Of a DNA stretch of 30,807 bases, positions 24,341-30,807 are shown piece after piece. Source of the DNA: CAZRGV01 sp964599655 (GTDB lineage: Bacteria > Planctomycetota > Planctomycetia > Isosphaerales > Isosphaeraceae); assembly GCA_964599655.1 (NCBI GenBank), contig CAZRGV010000073.1:1-30807 (forward strand), read 5' to 3'. The translations under genes and the position numbers were made by a program. Within the stretch, counting starts at the first letter, position 1, and the number at the start of each line of letters is the position of its first letter. The notes under the pieces are model-generated. The model was not told where the DNA came from, did not search any database, and was given only the letters and a program-made list of their open reading frames with translations.

Positions 24341-25987
24341 ATGCCAATCAGCATTCTGGGTCGCGGGCGTGGCAACGTTCTCACGACGCTCGCGAGTGCT
24401 CTGTTCCTGATGAGCCTCGATCTGCACGCCCAGACCCCGGAGCTTCCCTCTCCAAACCCCCCCGCGAGCCCAGCCTCCGATCCCTCGAACGACGACCCGC
24501 TTCTCGAGCGGCTGCGACGGATGGAGGCAATGAATCAACGCCTCCTCAACCAGGTGGAGAAGCTCTCGGAGCAGAATCAGGCGCTCTCGAAGAAGTATGA
24601 CGAGCTCTCGAAAAAGCTCGAGAAACCGGCCGCGGACAGCGCTGGGACCGCGTCGTCCGCCTCCGGGTCAAAGCCAGCGGTCCCAACCTGGGAGAAATCC
24701 GCGCCCGGTCCCGACAGCCCGGAAAAGGACTCGAGCCGGCTTCTCGGCAAGATCTCGATGAAGTCCGGCTACGACTACAAGAGCGGCTTCGGGTTCGACT
24801 CCGACGACGGAGAGCTCCAGTTCAAGCTCCGAGGCGAGGTCCAGGTCGACTCACGGATCTACCAGCAGGGAAACCAGGATCCGGTCAATAGCGGCTTCTA
24901 TGTCCCCCGAACCCGGTTCTATTTCGCGGGCCGGGTGACCAAGCCGATCGATTATCAGCTCTCGCTTCAGCGCGGTTACAGCGGTGTCGATCTCCTCAAC
25001 GCCTACCTCAACTTCAACTACGACCCGCGCTTTCAGGTCCGTTTCGGACGATTCAAGGCACCCTATCTTTACGAATATTACAAACTCAACAACTGGCAGC
25101 TCCTCGCGCCCGAACGCTCCCTCTACTCCTTGAATTTTGGCCTCAATCGTATGATCGGCCTCATGGGGTGGGGAGAACTCCTTCAAAACCGCATGGAATA
25201 TGCCGTTGGGATCTTTGATGGTCCGAGGAACTCCTATCAGGACTTCAACGGCGCGAAGGATGTGATCGCCTTCTTGAACTTCAAACCGTTCGAGAACACC
25301 GATTCCTTTCTCCAGAATCTGAATTTTGGCGGCTCGGCCGACTTTGGCGACCAGAACAATCCGCTTCGCCCCGTGGACCTCCGAACGTCCGCCAATGCCT
25401 CGACGGCCGACATCACCAGCTCGAACCCCGTCAATAACGCGGCCGTTCCCTTCCTCCAGTTCAATCCCGCCGCTCGAGAAAAAGGCGCCAGGGCCCTCTG
25501 GGATCTGCATCTGGCCTATTACTACAAAGGGTTCTCCTTCCTGGCCTCGTGGAACTCAGGGTTTGAAAGCTTCACTCTGCCGGGCTCGGGAAGTCGGCCA
25601 ATCCGCCTGCCCATCGGCGGCTATTATGTCCAGGCCGGCTACATCCTGACCGGCGAAACCCTGACCGAGCGAACCGTGATCAACCCGCTGCACCCCTTCG
25701 ACCTTCGACCCGGCAAGTTCGGCCTTGGCGCGTTCGAAATCACGAGCCGATTCAGCCAACTCTCGCTCGGCCAGCAGGTCTTCACCCAGGGTCTCTCCGA
25801 CCCAAACCTCTGGACCAACACGGCGTCAATGGTCGACGTCGGCCTGAACTGGTACCTCAACCAGTTGGTCAAAGTCTACTTCGACTGGGAACACGCCATG
25901 TTCGGCAACCCTGTCTACTTCCGACCCGGTCCCGGCCTCCAGAAGACCAGCGACCTGTTCTGGATTCGCTGCCAGATCTACTTCTAG
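24341..25987 (+). CDS. Outer-membrane porin of the phosphate-selective (OprO/OprP) type
   Basis: A 548-residue protein with a signal peptide (residues 1-30, hydrophobic core LTTLASALFLMSLDLHA). Residues 53-95 form a predicted coiled coil (LLERLRRMEAMNQRLLNQVE and further heptads), which may anchor or trimerise the protein in the periplasm. From about residue 135 an alternating beta-strand pattern rich in Tyr, Phe and Gly begins (FKLRGEVQVDSRIYQQGN, then FYVPRTRFYFAGRV). It runs to the C terminus, which ends IRCQIYF with the terminal Phe typical of outer-membrane barrels. The family includes OprO/OprP phosphate and polyphosphate porins, but specificity cannot be read here. ATG 24341 follows AAGGA by 9 bases; an upstream ATG at 24314 is in frame. 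Confidence 0.85.
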   Translation: MPISILGRGRGNVLTTLASALFLMSLDLHAQTPELPSPNPPASPASDPSNDDPLLERLRRMEAMNQRLLNQVEKLSEQNQALSKKYDELSKKLEKPAADSAGTASSASGSKPAVPTWEKSAPGPDSPEKDSSRLLGKISMKSGYDYKSGFGFDSDDGELQFKLRGEVQVDSRIYQQGNQDPVNSGFYVPRTRFYFAGRVTKPIDYQLSLQRGYSGVDLLNAYLNFNYDPRFQVRFGRFKAPYLYEYYKLNNWQLLAPERSLYSLNFGLNRMIGLMGWGELLQNRMEYAVGIFDGPRNSYQDFNGAKDVIAFLNFKPFENTDSFLQNLNFGGSADFGDQNNPLRPVDLRTSANASTADITSSNPVNNAAVPFLQFNPAAREKGARALWDLHLAYYYKGFSFLASWNSGFESFTLPGSGSRPIRLPIGGYYVQAGYILTGETLTERTVINPLHPFDLRPGKFGLGAFEITSRFSQLSLGQQVFTQGLSDPNLWTNTASMVDVGLNWYLNQLVKVYFDWEHAMFGNPVYFRPGPGLQKTSDLFWIRCQIYF

Positions 25988-26002
25988 AGGCGGCTTCAAA
26001 TC

Positions 26003-26043
26003 GGAGACAGGCCGCTTGAAGACTCGGAGCCTGTCCCCGTTTT
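26003..26043 (+). terminator. Weak terminator candidate after the porin gene
   Basis: GACAGG (26006-26011) and CCTGTC (26030-26035) form a 6-bp stem around 18 bases. It is followed by CCCG and four T (26040-26043). Confidence 0.4.
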
Positions 26044-26264
26044 GGAATCCAACGCACCCCGCCACCCTGGGCTCCCTCCGCGACCGAACCCCTTCGCCCC
26101 GAGACCGATCCGCCTCGGGAGCCGCGCCGCCCATGAGCATGCATCCTGTTTAATATTGCCGGCATTTGAAGGACGAGCGGAATGTCACCACTTTTTTTCC
26201 CAAAGATTCGACATTATTCCGGCGTGTCCTAGCCTGAAAAAGTTGGACCCGCTCGTTTTTTTCT

Positions 26265-26335
26265 TGCATTCGGGGACTTCAATCCTCAGAATGGCCTAAC
26301 ACCGCAAACGGCTGAAGTCCCTTCGCTCGAATGCA
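26265..26335 (+). repeat. Two-part inverted repeat upstream of the mini-BON gene
   Basis: Outer arms TGCATTC (26265-26271) and GAATGCA (26329-26335), and inner arms GGGACTTCA (26273-26281) and TGAAGTCCC (26313-26321), form 16 base pairs. A 1-base versus 7-base internal loop separates them and a 31-base apical loop closes the structure. It lies 45 bases before the mini-BON ATG, so it may be a leader RNA structure or an operator; neither has been shown. Confidence 0.6.
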
Positions 26336-26380
26336 GACCAATTCTCTAGGTGCCTGACACATCCTGAGGAGTGTTACCGC

Positions 26381-26611
26381 ATGGTTGCCCACACCTCTGA
26401 GAAGAGCCGTCTGTCCTTGCTCCAACTTGTGGAGAATCGAATCCGGACCGCGACCCACGGCCGGATTCGCGACCTTGCTGTGGAGGAAGTTCATGGAATG
26501 GTGGTGGTTCGGGGTCTTGTCCCTTCGCATCACATGAGACAACTCGCGCTTCAGGGTGCGCTGGACGTTCTGCCGGGTGATTGCTGCCTTCCCATGATCA
26601 CGGTGGCCTGA
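26381..26611 (+). CDS. Small single BON-like domain protein
   Basis: A 76-residue protein. Residues 18-60 (ENRIRTATHGRIRDL, then VEEVHGMVVVRGLVPSHHMRQLAL) have the BON pattern: a helix, then strands with the G-x-V-V-V-R-G turn, then a helix. BON domains bind phospholipid or carbohydrate ligands and often sit in envelope or stress proteins. There is no signal peptide, so this one is probably cytosolic. The ATG has GAGGAG 9 bases upstream, and a structured leader lies before it. A strong hairpin follows at 26673-26714. The larger BON protein at 28521 is a distant relative. Confidence 0.75.
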   Translation: MVAHTSEKSRLSLLQLVENRIRTATHGRIRDLAVEEVHGMVVVRGLVPSHHMRQLALQGALDVLPGDCCLPMITVA

Positions 26612-26672
26612 GTTCGACCTCAAAAACCAGCCGTTTCCCGCAACATCCCGTTCGACATCCCGTTCCAACAAC

Positions 26673-26714
26673 AAACCCCCGCCGGGCTCTTGAACTTGAG
26701 CGCGTCGGGGGTTT
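26673..26714. terminator. Bidirectional intrinsic terminator after the mini-BON gene
   Basis: AAACCCCCG (26673-26681) and CGGGGGTTT (26706-26714) form a 9-bp stem. An inner GCTC/GAGC stem extends it around TTGAACTT. The A and T runs at both ends would allow function in both directions, though the T runs are short. Confidence 0.6.
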
Positions 26715-26874
26715 GGGCCATAGTTGAGGGGGCGATGCCCGGACTCCCCGGTTCGCGCCCGCCCCCTTGTACCATCCACCCGCGTCCTCCATGGGGATCG
26801 ACTCCCACGCCGCGCTCTCGGCCAGGGATCGGAATCCCCCGCGAGCCTCTCTGGGACCAAGACGGGAGTACCCG

Positions 26875-28377
26875 ATGTTCCGCCTCGACCTTCGTCACCG
26901 CGTTCCGGTCGTCGTCACACTGCTGGTTCTCGCCGCCGCCCCCGGCTCTCGCCTCGCCAGGGCCGATCAGGAGGCGTGGGACGCCATCTACGTCGGCGAC
27001 ACCAAGGTCGGGCACATGCACCTCTGGATCAAGCCCGTCAAGGACTCTCGGGGCCGCGAGCTGGTCAACGTCCGGGTCGATTACGACTTGGCCTTCCAGC
27101 GCGGCAAGGACCTCGCGCGGATGCGCATGCTCTACGGCACCATCGAGACCAAGGAGGGAACGGTCCTTCGCCTCGACACCCGAACCCAGGCCTCCGGCGG
27201 CGAGGATATCCGGACCTTCGGCGACGTTAGGGACAACGTCATGCTGCTGACCCTCGAGATCGGCGGTCGAAAAAATCAGGTCGAGGTTCCCTGGGGGCCC
27301 GACGTGCGAGGCCCCTACGGCGCCGAGATGAGCCTCTCCCGATCGCCGATCAAACCCGGCGAATCCCGAACCGTCAAAACCTACATTCCCGACCTCAACA
27401 AGGTCTGCCTCACCGAGCTCCGCGCCGTCGACTTCGAGGAGGTTCCGCTCGGCTCGCGCGCCGAAAAACGCAAGCTGTTGCGCGTCGAGTCGGTCGTCTT
27501 TGACGACAAGAGCAAGCCGATCCCCGGCATGACGTCGACGCTCTGGATCGACGACAGCGGCCAAATCATGAAAAGCAAAACCGACCTGCTCGGCGGCATG
27601 TACACTTATCGCACGACCAAGGAAGGCGCGCTCGCCGAGGGTCGATCCCCCTTTAAGCTGCTCGAAGCCTCGATCCTGAAAACCCCCCGCCCGATCGCCA
27701 ACGCCGAACAAACAACCGACATCGTCTATCGCGTCACCGGCTCCGACGCGGCCCTCGTCTTTCCCAGCGATCACCGCCAGACGTCGCGTCCCGGTCCCAC
27801 CCGCGAAACCGCCACTCTGGAAGTGAAATCCGACTCCCCAAACTCCGGCGCCCAGGGCCCCGAAACCGTCGATGCCACCTATCTGGCCGCCAATCCCCTA
27901 ATCAACAGCGAAGATCCTATCGTTGTTGAACATATGAAAAAGGCCGTCGGAAAGCGCCTCGATCCCTGGGAACGCGCCGTCGCCATCCAGGACTGGGTGT
28001 TTCGCAACATGCGCCGGAAGAACTTCTCGACCGCCTTCGCACCGGCCATGGAGGTCGCCCGCGACCTCAGCGGAGATTGCACCGAGCACGGCGTGCTCAC
28101 CGCCGCCATGTGCCGCGCCGCCGGAATCCCCTGCCGTTGCGTCATCGGTCTCGTCTACGCCGACAACCTCGGCGGCTTTGGACCGCACATGTGGAACGAG
28201 GTCTACGTCAACCGCCGTTGGGTCGCCATCGACGCCACGTTCAACCAGTCCCGCGTCGACGCGACGCACATCAAACTCTCCGACACCAGCCTCGACGGCG
28301 TGGCTCCGTTCGAGGCGTTCCTCCCGGTCCTCCGCGTCTTCCAGTCGATGAAGCTCGAACCGATCGAGATCCGTTGA
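26875..28377 (+). CDS. Exported transglutaminase-like protein
   Basis: A 500-residue protein with a signal peptide (residues 1-30: MFRLDLRHR, core VVVTLLVLAAA, then ARA). The N-terminal 360 residues are a beta-rich region of unknown role. The C-terminal transglutaminase-like domain has the cysteine-protease triad C402 (SGDCTEHG), H438 (GPHMWNEVYV) and D453 (VAIDATF), spaced as in the family. Such domains act as peptidases or cross-linking enzymes; here the location would be periplasmic or on the surface. The ATG has GGGAG 6 bases upstream; the frame is open back to 26767, but that part contains no signal-like sequence. It lies between two BON-domain genes. Confidence 0.88.
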   Translation: MFRLDLRHRVPVVVTLLVLAAAPGSRLARADQEAWDAIYVGDTKVGHMHLWIKPVKDSRGRELVNVRVDYDLAFQRGKDLARMRMLYGTIETKEGTVLRLDTRTQASGGEDIRTFGDVRDNVMLLTLEIGGRKNQVEVPWGPDVRGPYGAEMSLSRSPIKPGESRTVKTYIPDLNKVCLTELRAVDFEEVPLGSRAEKRKLLRVESVVFDDKSKPIPGMTSTLWIDDSGQIMKSKTDLLGGMYTYRTTKEGALAEGRSPFKLLEASILKTPRPIANAEQTTDIVYRVTGSDAALVFPSDHRQTSRPGPTRETATLEVKSDSPNSGAQGPETVDATYLAANPLINSEDPIVVEHMKKAVGKRLDPWERAVAIQDWVFRNMRRKNFSTAFAPAMEVARDLSGDCTEHGVLTAAMCRAAGIPCRCVIGLVYADNLGGFGPHMWNEVYVNRRWVAIDATFNQSRVDATHIKLSDTSLDGVAPFEAFLPVLRVFQSMKLEPIEIR

Positions 28378-28438
28378 CCGCCGACGCGAGTCGCCCCTCG
28401 CCCTCGTCCCTCGAATCCCGATCGTTCCGGCCCAAAAC

Positions 28439-28467
28439 TTGTTTGGATGAGAGGGACGCCCTACACT
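28439..28467 (+). promoter_or_regulatory. Possible promoter of the multi-BON gene
   Basis: TTGTTT (28439-28444) and TACACT (28462-28467) are separated by 17 bases and match 3 and 4 of 6 consensus bases. Transcription would begin near 28474, about 47 bases before the ATG. Confidence 0.35.
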
Positions 28468-28520
28468 GAACGTTGAGGAAGGCGGTTTCCAACAAGGCCG
28501 CGAGGGGAGGGCGTCCCGCC

Positions 28521-29945
28521 ATGTCACAACCTCGATTCACGTCAATCATCCTGGTGCCGCTTCTTGGCCTCGTCCCCGTCGCCGCGATCGCCCAGGCCAC
28601 GCCGAACCCGCCAGGCGCGGCTCAGGAACCAGCGACCCAGTCGGGTGCCTCCATGCCCACCCGCCTCGAAGCCGACGTGCTCCAGGCCCTCGCGGCGAAC
28701 CCAGCCACCGCCCCCTACCCCTTCGCCACGGCAATCCGGGGCGGGAAGCTCGTCCTCAGGGGACGCGTCGGCACCAAGCAGATTCACGACATTGCCATTC
28801 GGACGGCGATGGCCTTCACCCCCGCGATCGACGATCAGCTCGTGATCGATACCGCCGAGACCACCCGCGTCCTCGCCGGTCCGCCCTTGGCGGCTCCCCC
28901 CGCCGCTCCAACGACGGCGACGGCCCCCGTCGGCGGTTTCGGCTACGCCTACCCGGGCGCCGGAATGGGTATGGGTTTCGGCGGAGGCGCGCCTTACGTC
29001 TATCCCCAACCCCTGTTCGGATGGTACGACGAGCCCTTCTACGGCTTCGAGCCACCCGTCATCAGCTATCCCCCCTGGTGGGGTGCCATGTCGGCTCGAC
29101 GGCTCTCGGAATACGCGTTGGCGACGCCCCCGTCCTCGATTCCTCCGGTCCCCGTGCCGCAACCTCCGACGTCCTCCGCCGCGCAAAACACCATCGAGAT
29201 GGCCATTGATCCGCAAGGCGTCGCGATCCTCCGAGGCAACGTGCCTCGCCTGGAAGATCGCATCGCCATCGGGCAGAAGATCGCCAACACCCCAGGAGTC
29301 AACCAGGTCATCAACCTCCTGAACGTGCAAAACCCGGAAGAAGACGCCGGCGCGATTCCCCCGGAAGGAAACCCCGCGCCACAACCCAACGCACCGGAGC
29401 CTCAGAAGGCCGTTCCGCCTCCTCCAGAGCCCATGCCTCCCCTGCCTCGGAACGTCCAGACCCTCGGTCCGGAAACTCGACCAGCCTCGACGGGTCTGGC
29501 CGGCCGGATCGAGGAATCCCTGCGACGTCGACCCGCCCTGGCCGACTCGACGATCCAGGTCAAGGCCAGCGATGGCGTCGCCACCTTGACCGGCCGGCTG
29601 CCGTCCGCCTACGAAGCCATGCTGGCCTACCGCGCGGCCGAACAAACTCCGGGCGTTCGCGAGATCGACGACCGCCTGGAGTTCCCCGCCCCCGACGGCC
29701 AGTCGACGAACCCGCTCCTCAAAAACGGCCGCCCTCAGGACGTCGAGCCTTACCTCAAATCGCAGATCCAGCGCCAGCTTGGCGATCAGGCCCACGTCGA
29801 TCGTGTGACCCTCCAGGGAGATCGCCTCGAAGTCCGTGGCACCCTGGCCGAGGCCCAATCGCGGAATCGCGTCGAGGCGGTCCTCCGCTCGATGTCACTC
29901 CTGCGCGGCTTCCAGCTCGCGCCTGACTTCCAGACTGACTTCTGA
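28521..29945 (+). CDS. Secreted protein with about four BON-like domains
   Basis: A 474-residue protein with a signal peptide (residues 1-25, core SIILVPLLGLVPVAAIA). BON-like units are seen near residues 46-113 (AIRGGKLVLRGRVGTKQIHD), 214-278 (DPQGVAILRGNVPRLEDRIA), 323-390 (SDGVATLTGRLPSAYEAMLA) and 405-470 (QGDRLEVRGTLAEAQSRNRV), each with the strand-turn-helix rhythm of BON. Between the first two lies a Gly/Tyr/Pro-rich stretch (about 135-190), and Pro-rich linkers follow the second. It is probably an envelope-bound structural or ligand-binding protein. The ATG has GGGGAGGG 9 bases upstream. It stands 143 bases after the transglutaminase gene. Confidence 0.82.
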   Translation: MSQPRFTSIILVPLLGLVPVAAIAQATPNPPGAAQEPATQSGASMPTRLEADVLQALAANPATAPYPFATAIRGGKLVLRGRVGTKQIHDIAIRTAMAFTPAIDDQLVIDTAETTRVLAGPPLAAPPAAPTTATAPVGGFGYAYPGAGMGMGFGGGAPYVYPQPLFGWYDEPFYGFEPPVISYPPWWGAMSARRLSEYALATPPSSIPPVPVPQPPTSSAAQNTIEMAIDPQGVAILRGNVPRLEDRIAIGQKIANTPGVNQVINLLNVQNPEEDAGAIPPEGNPAPQPNAPEPQKAVPPPPEPMPPLPRNVQTLGPETRPASTGLAGRIEESLRRRPALADSTIQVKASDGVATLTGRLPSAYEAMLAYRAAEQTPGVREIDDRLEFPAPDGQSTNPLLKNGRPQDVEPYLKSQIQRQLGDQAHVDRVTLQGDRLEVRGTLAEAQSRNRVEAVLRSMSLLRGFQLAPDFQTDF

Positions 29946-29991
29946 TCTGAGGCTCGAACCGAAACCGGGAACACGAAACCCCGCGCGTCGT

Positions 29992-30807
29992 TCACGAACG
30001 TCCGCTCAGCTCGCGCTCGAGCCGATCGGGCGTCCACGCCCCTTCATGGAACGAAAAAAGCGGCCGACCGTGGAACGAACGGCCTTCCAGGCTCGACGGC
30101 ATCCCCGGCCATCGGCCGACAAAGCTCCCGGCCTCAGCCCCCTTGCGATCGGCCAGCCAGCTCGGTCTGCCGTCACGTTCAAACCAGTCGGCAACCCGAT
30201 CTAGATCCTGCGCGCTCTCCAGCCGCCCGATCAGCTTCGTGCTGCAATTGCCGAAAACGTTGTAGTCGACCGATCGCGGGCTCTGCGTGCAAAGCAAACA
30301 GGCCACGCCATATTTCCGCCCTTGCGTGAACAGCCGGATCAGCGGCATCTTCGCCGGCGGCCGGGACGAGCCCGCCGGAATGAAGTCGCGCGCCTCGTCC
30401 AGATAGACCAGCAGCGATGGCCCTCTCGACGATTCGACCGACGTCACCATCCAGCGATAAACCTCCGCGGCGAGCGACGCCACGAACGTCTGTTTCTGAT
30501 CATCGTCGGCAAGAGCGTTCAGATAAACGACATTTAACGGTATTTTCGCCGGATCATCCGCGCGTCGCATCACCTCCAGGTCCAGCGGAGTGCCCGCGTT
30601 GTACAGCGACGAGGACGGTCCATGCAGCAAGGCGTTGAGCTTTCGGGCCAGTCGTTCCCGCTCCGACTTCTTGATCAGGCGATCGGGATCGGCCAGCTTG
30701 CCGCGCGAGGGATCGGCCACCGCTTCGGCGATCGTCGCCAGGTCGACCCGCGGATGTTCCGCGTTCCCGGCGAGCCGGCGAAGCAGTTGCAGCAAGAACG
30801 CCTGCTG
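29992..30807 (-). CDS. HerA/DUF87-type P-loop ATPase, C-terminal part (cut by window edge)
   Basis: The 3' part (about 270 codons) of a larger gene whose start lies beyond the right edge; the frame stays open to base 30807. The visible part has the Walker B segment SLLVYLDEARDFIP. It is followed by the RQGRKYG-like stretch TQGRKYGVACLLCTQSP and NCSTKLIGRL, a pattern of the HerA/VirB4-like DNA-pumping ATPases (DUF87). Walker A must lie upstream, outside the window. Proteins of this group move DNA or act with nucleases such as NurA, and in defence or plasmid systems with other partners; which applies here cannot be told. It is convergent with the BON gene, with 46 bases between. Confidence 0.85.
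   Translation of the reverse strand, partial: QQAFLLQLLRRLAGNAEHPRVDLATIAEAVADPSRGKLADPDRLIKKSERERLARKLNALLHGPSSSLYNAGTPLDLEVMRRADDPAKIPLNVVYLNALADDDQKQTFVASLAAEVYRWMVTSVESSRGPSLLVYLDEARDFIPAGSSRPPAKMPLIRLFTQGRKYGVACLLCTQSPRSVDYNVFGNCSTKLIGRLESAQDLDRVADWFERDGRPSWLADRKGAEAGSFVGRWPGMPSSLEGRSFHGRPLFSFHEGAWTPDRLERELSGRS

Larger units (their letters stand above)
25988..26380. other. Intergenic region between porin and mini-BON genes
   Basis: About 390 bases with a weak terminator at 26003-26043 and a two-part inverted repeat at 26265-26335. A local TTTAAT (26149) could be part of a promoter, but I find no partner hexamer. No protein gene is seen. Confidence 0.5.

Noticed and set aside
1..30807. 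CRISPR array, insertion sequence or phage module.
   Set aside because: No regularly spaced repeats, transposase, integrase or phage structural genes were seen.

Overview
This G+C-rich window (four short runs of N) most probably comes from a member of the Planctomycetota, and the overall style points to the Isosphaeraceae. The indications are a secreted protein with pre-peptidase C-terminal (PPC) repeats, a subtilase whose N terminus carries a LEPR-XLL-like motif, several BON-domain envelope proteins, a P/O-type porin and a CMP-Kdo synthetase (so an outer membrane with a Kdo-type sugar). The family-level placement is inference from gene content and has not been tested by a search.

Layout. Positions 1-53 hold the 5' part of a tRNA-Asp on the minus strand, followed by a 22-bp tandem duplication. 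Positions 229-4660 hold a GalU-like nucleotidyltransferase and then a large fused protein: a fucokinase-like GHMP kinase region followed by a eukaryotic-type UTP-sugar pyrophosphorylase. Positions 5096-8476 hold an acyl-CoA dehydrogenase-like protein, a Nudix protein with an NrtR-like C terminus, a tandem ACT protein and an atypical short-chain dehydrogenase. Positions 8738-12829 encode two large secreted proteins. Positions 13145-16548 hold an acylphosphatase, an ABC-2-type permease and an ABC exporter whose nucleotide-binding motifs are heavily degraded. Positions 16583-19154 (minus) hold a canonical short-chain dehydrogenase and a subtilisin-like protease. Positions 19736-23868 hold kdsB, a GT39-like membrane glycosyltransferase, a cupin, an unknown helical protein, an AT-rich island and a DUF6508-like gene. 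Positions 24341-29945 form an envelope block: porin, mini-BON protein, transglutaminase-like protein and multi-BON protein. The right edge cuts a HerA/DUF87-type ATPase.

How the genes may work together. The left block and kdsB-GT39 point to nucleotide-sugar supply and surface glycan assembly. The right block is a set of exported or outer-membrane proteins. I see no CRISPR array, phage module or insertion sequence. The most unusual observations are the kinase-pyrophosphorylase fusion in the reverse order to known FKP enzymes, the ABC protein lacking a usable Walker A and signature motif, a 13-bp inverted repeat that could hide the ribosome binding site of the protease, and the strongly AT-rich island near 23230-23335.

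The assembly gaps at 3062-3071, 11123-11141, 17616-17625 and 23538-23555 all lie inside genes. In two genes (at 3062 and 23538) the reading frame changes across the gap, so the gap lengths are not exact.
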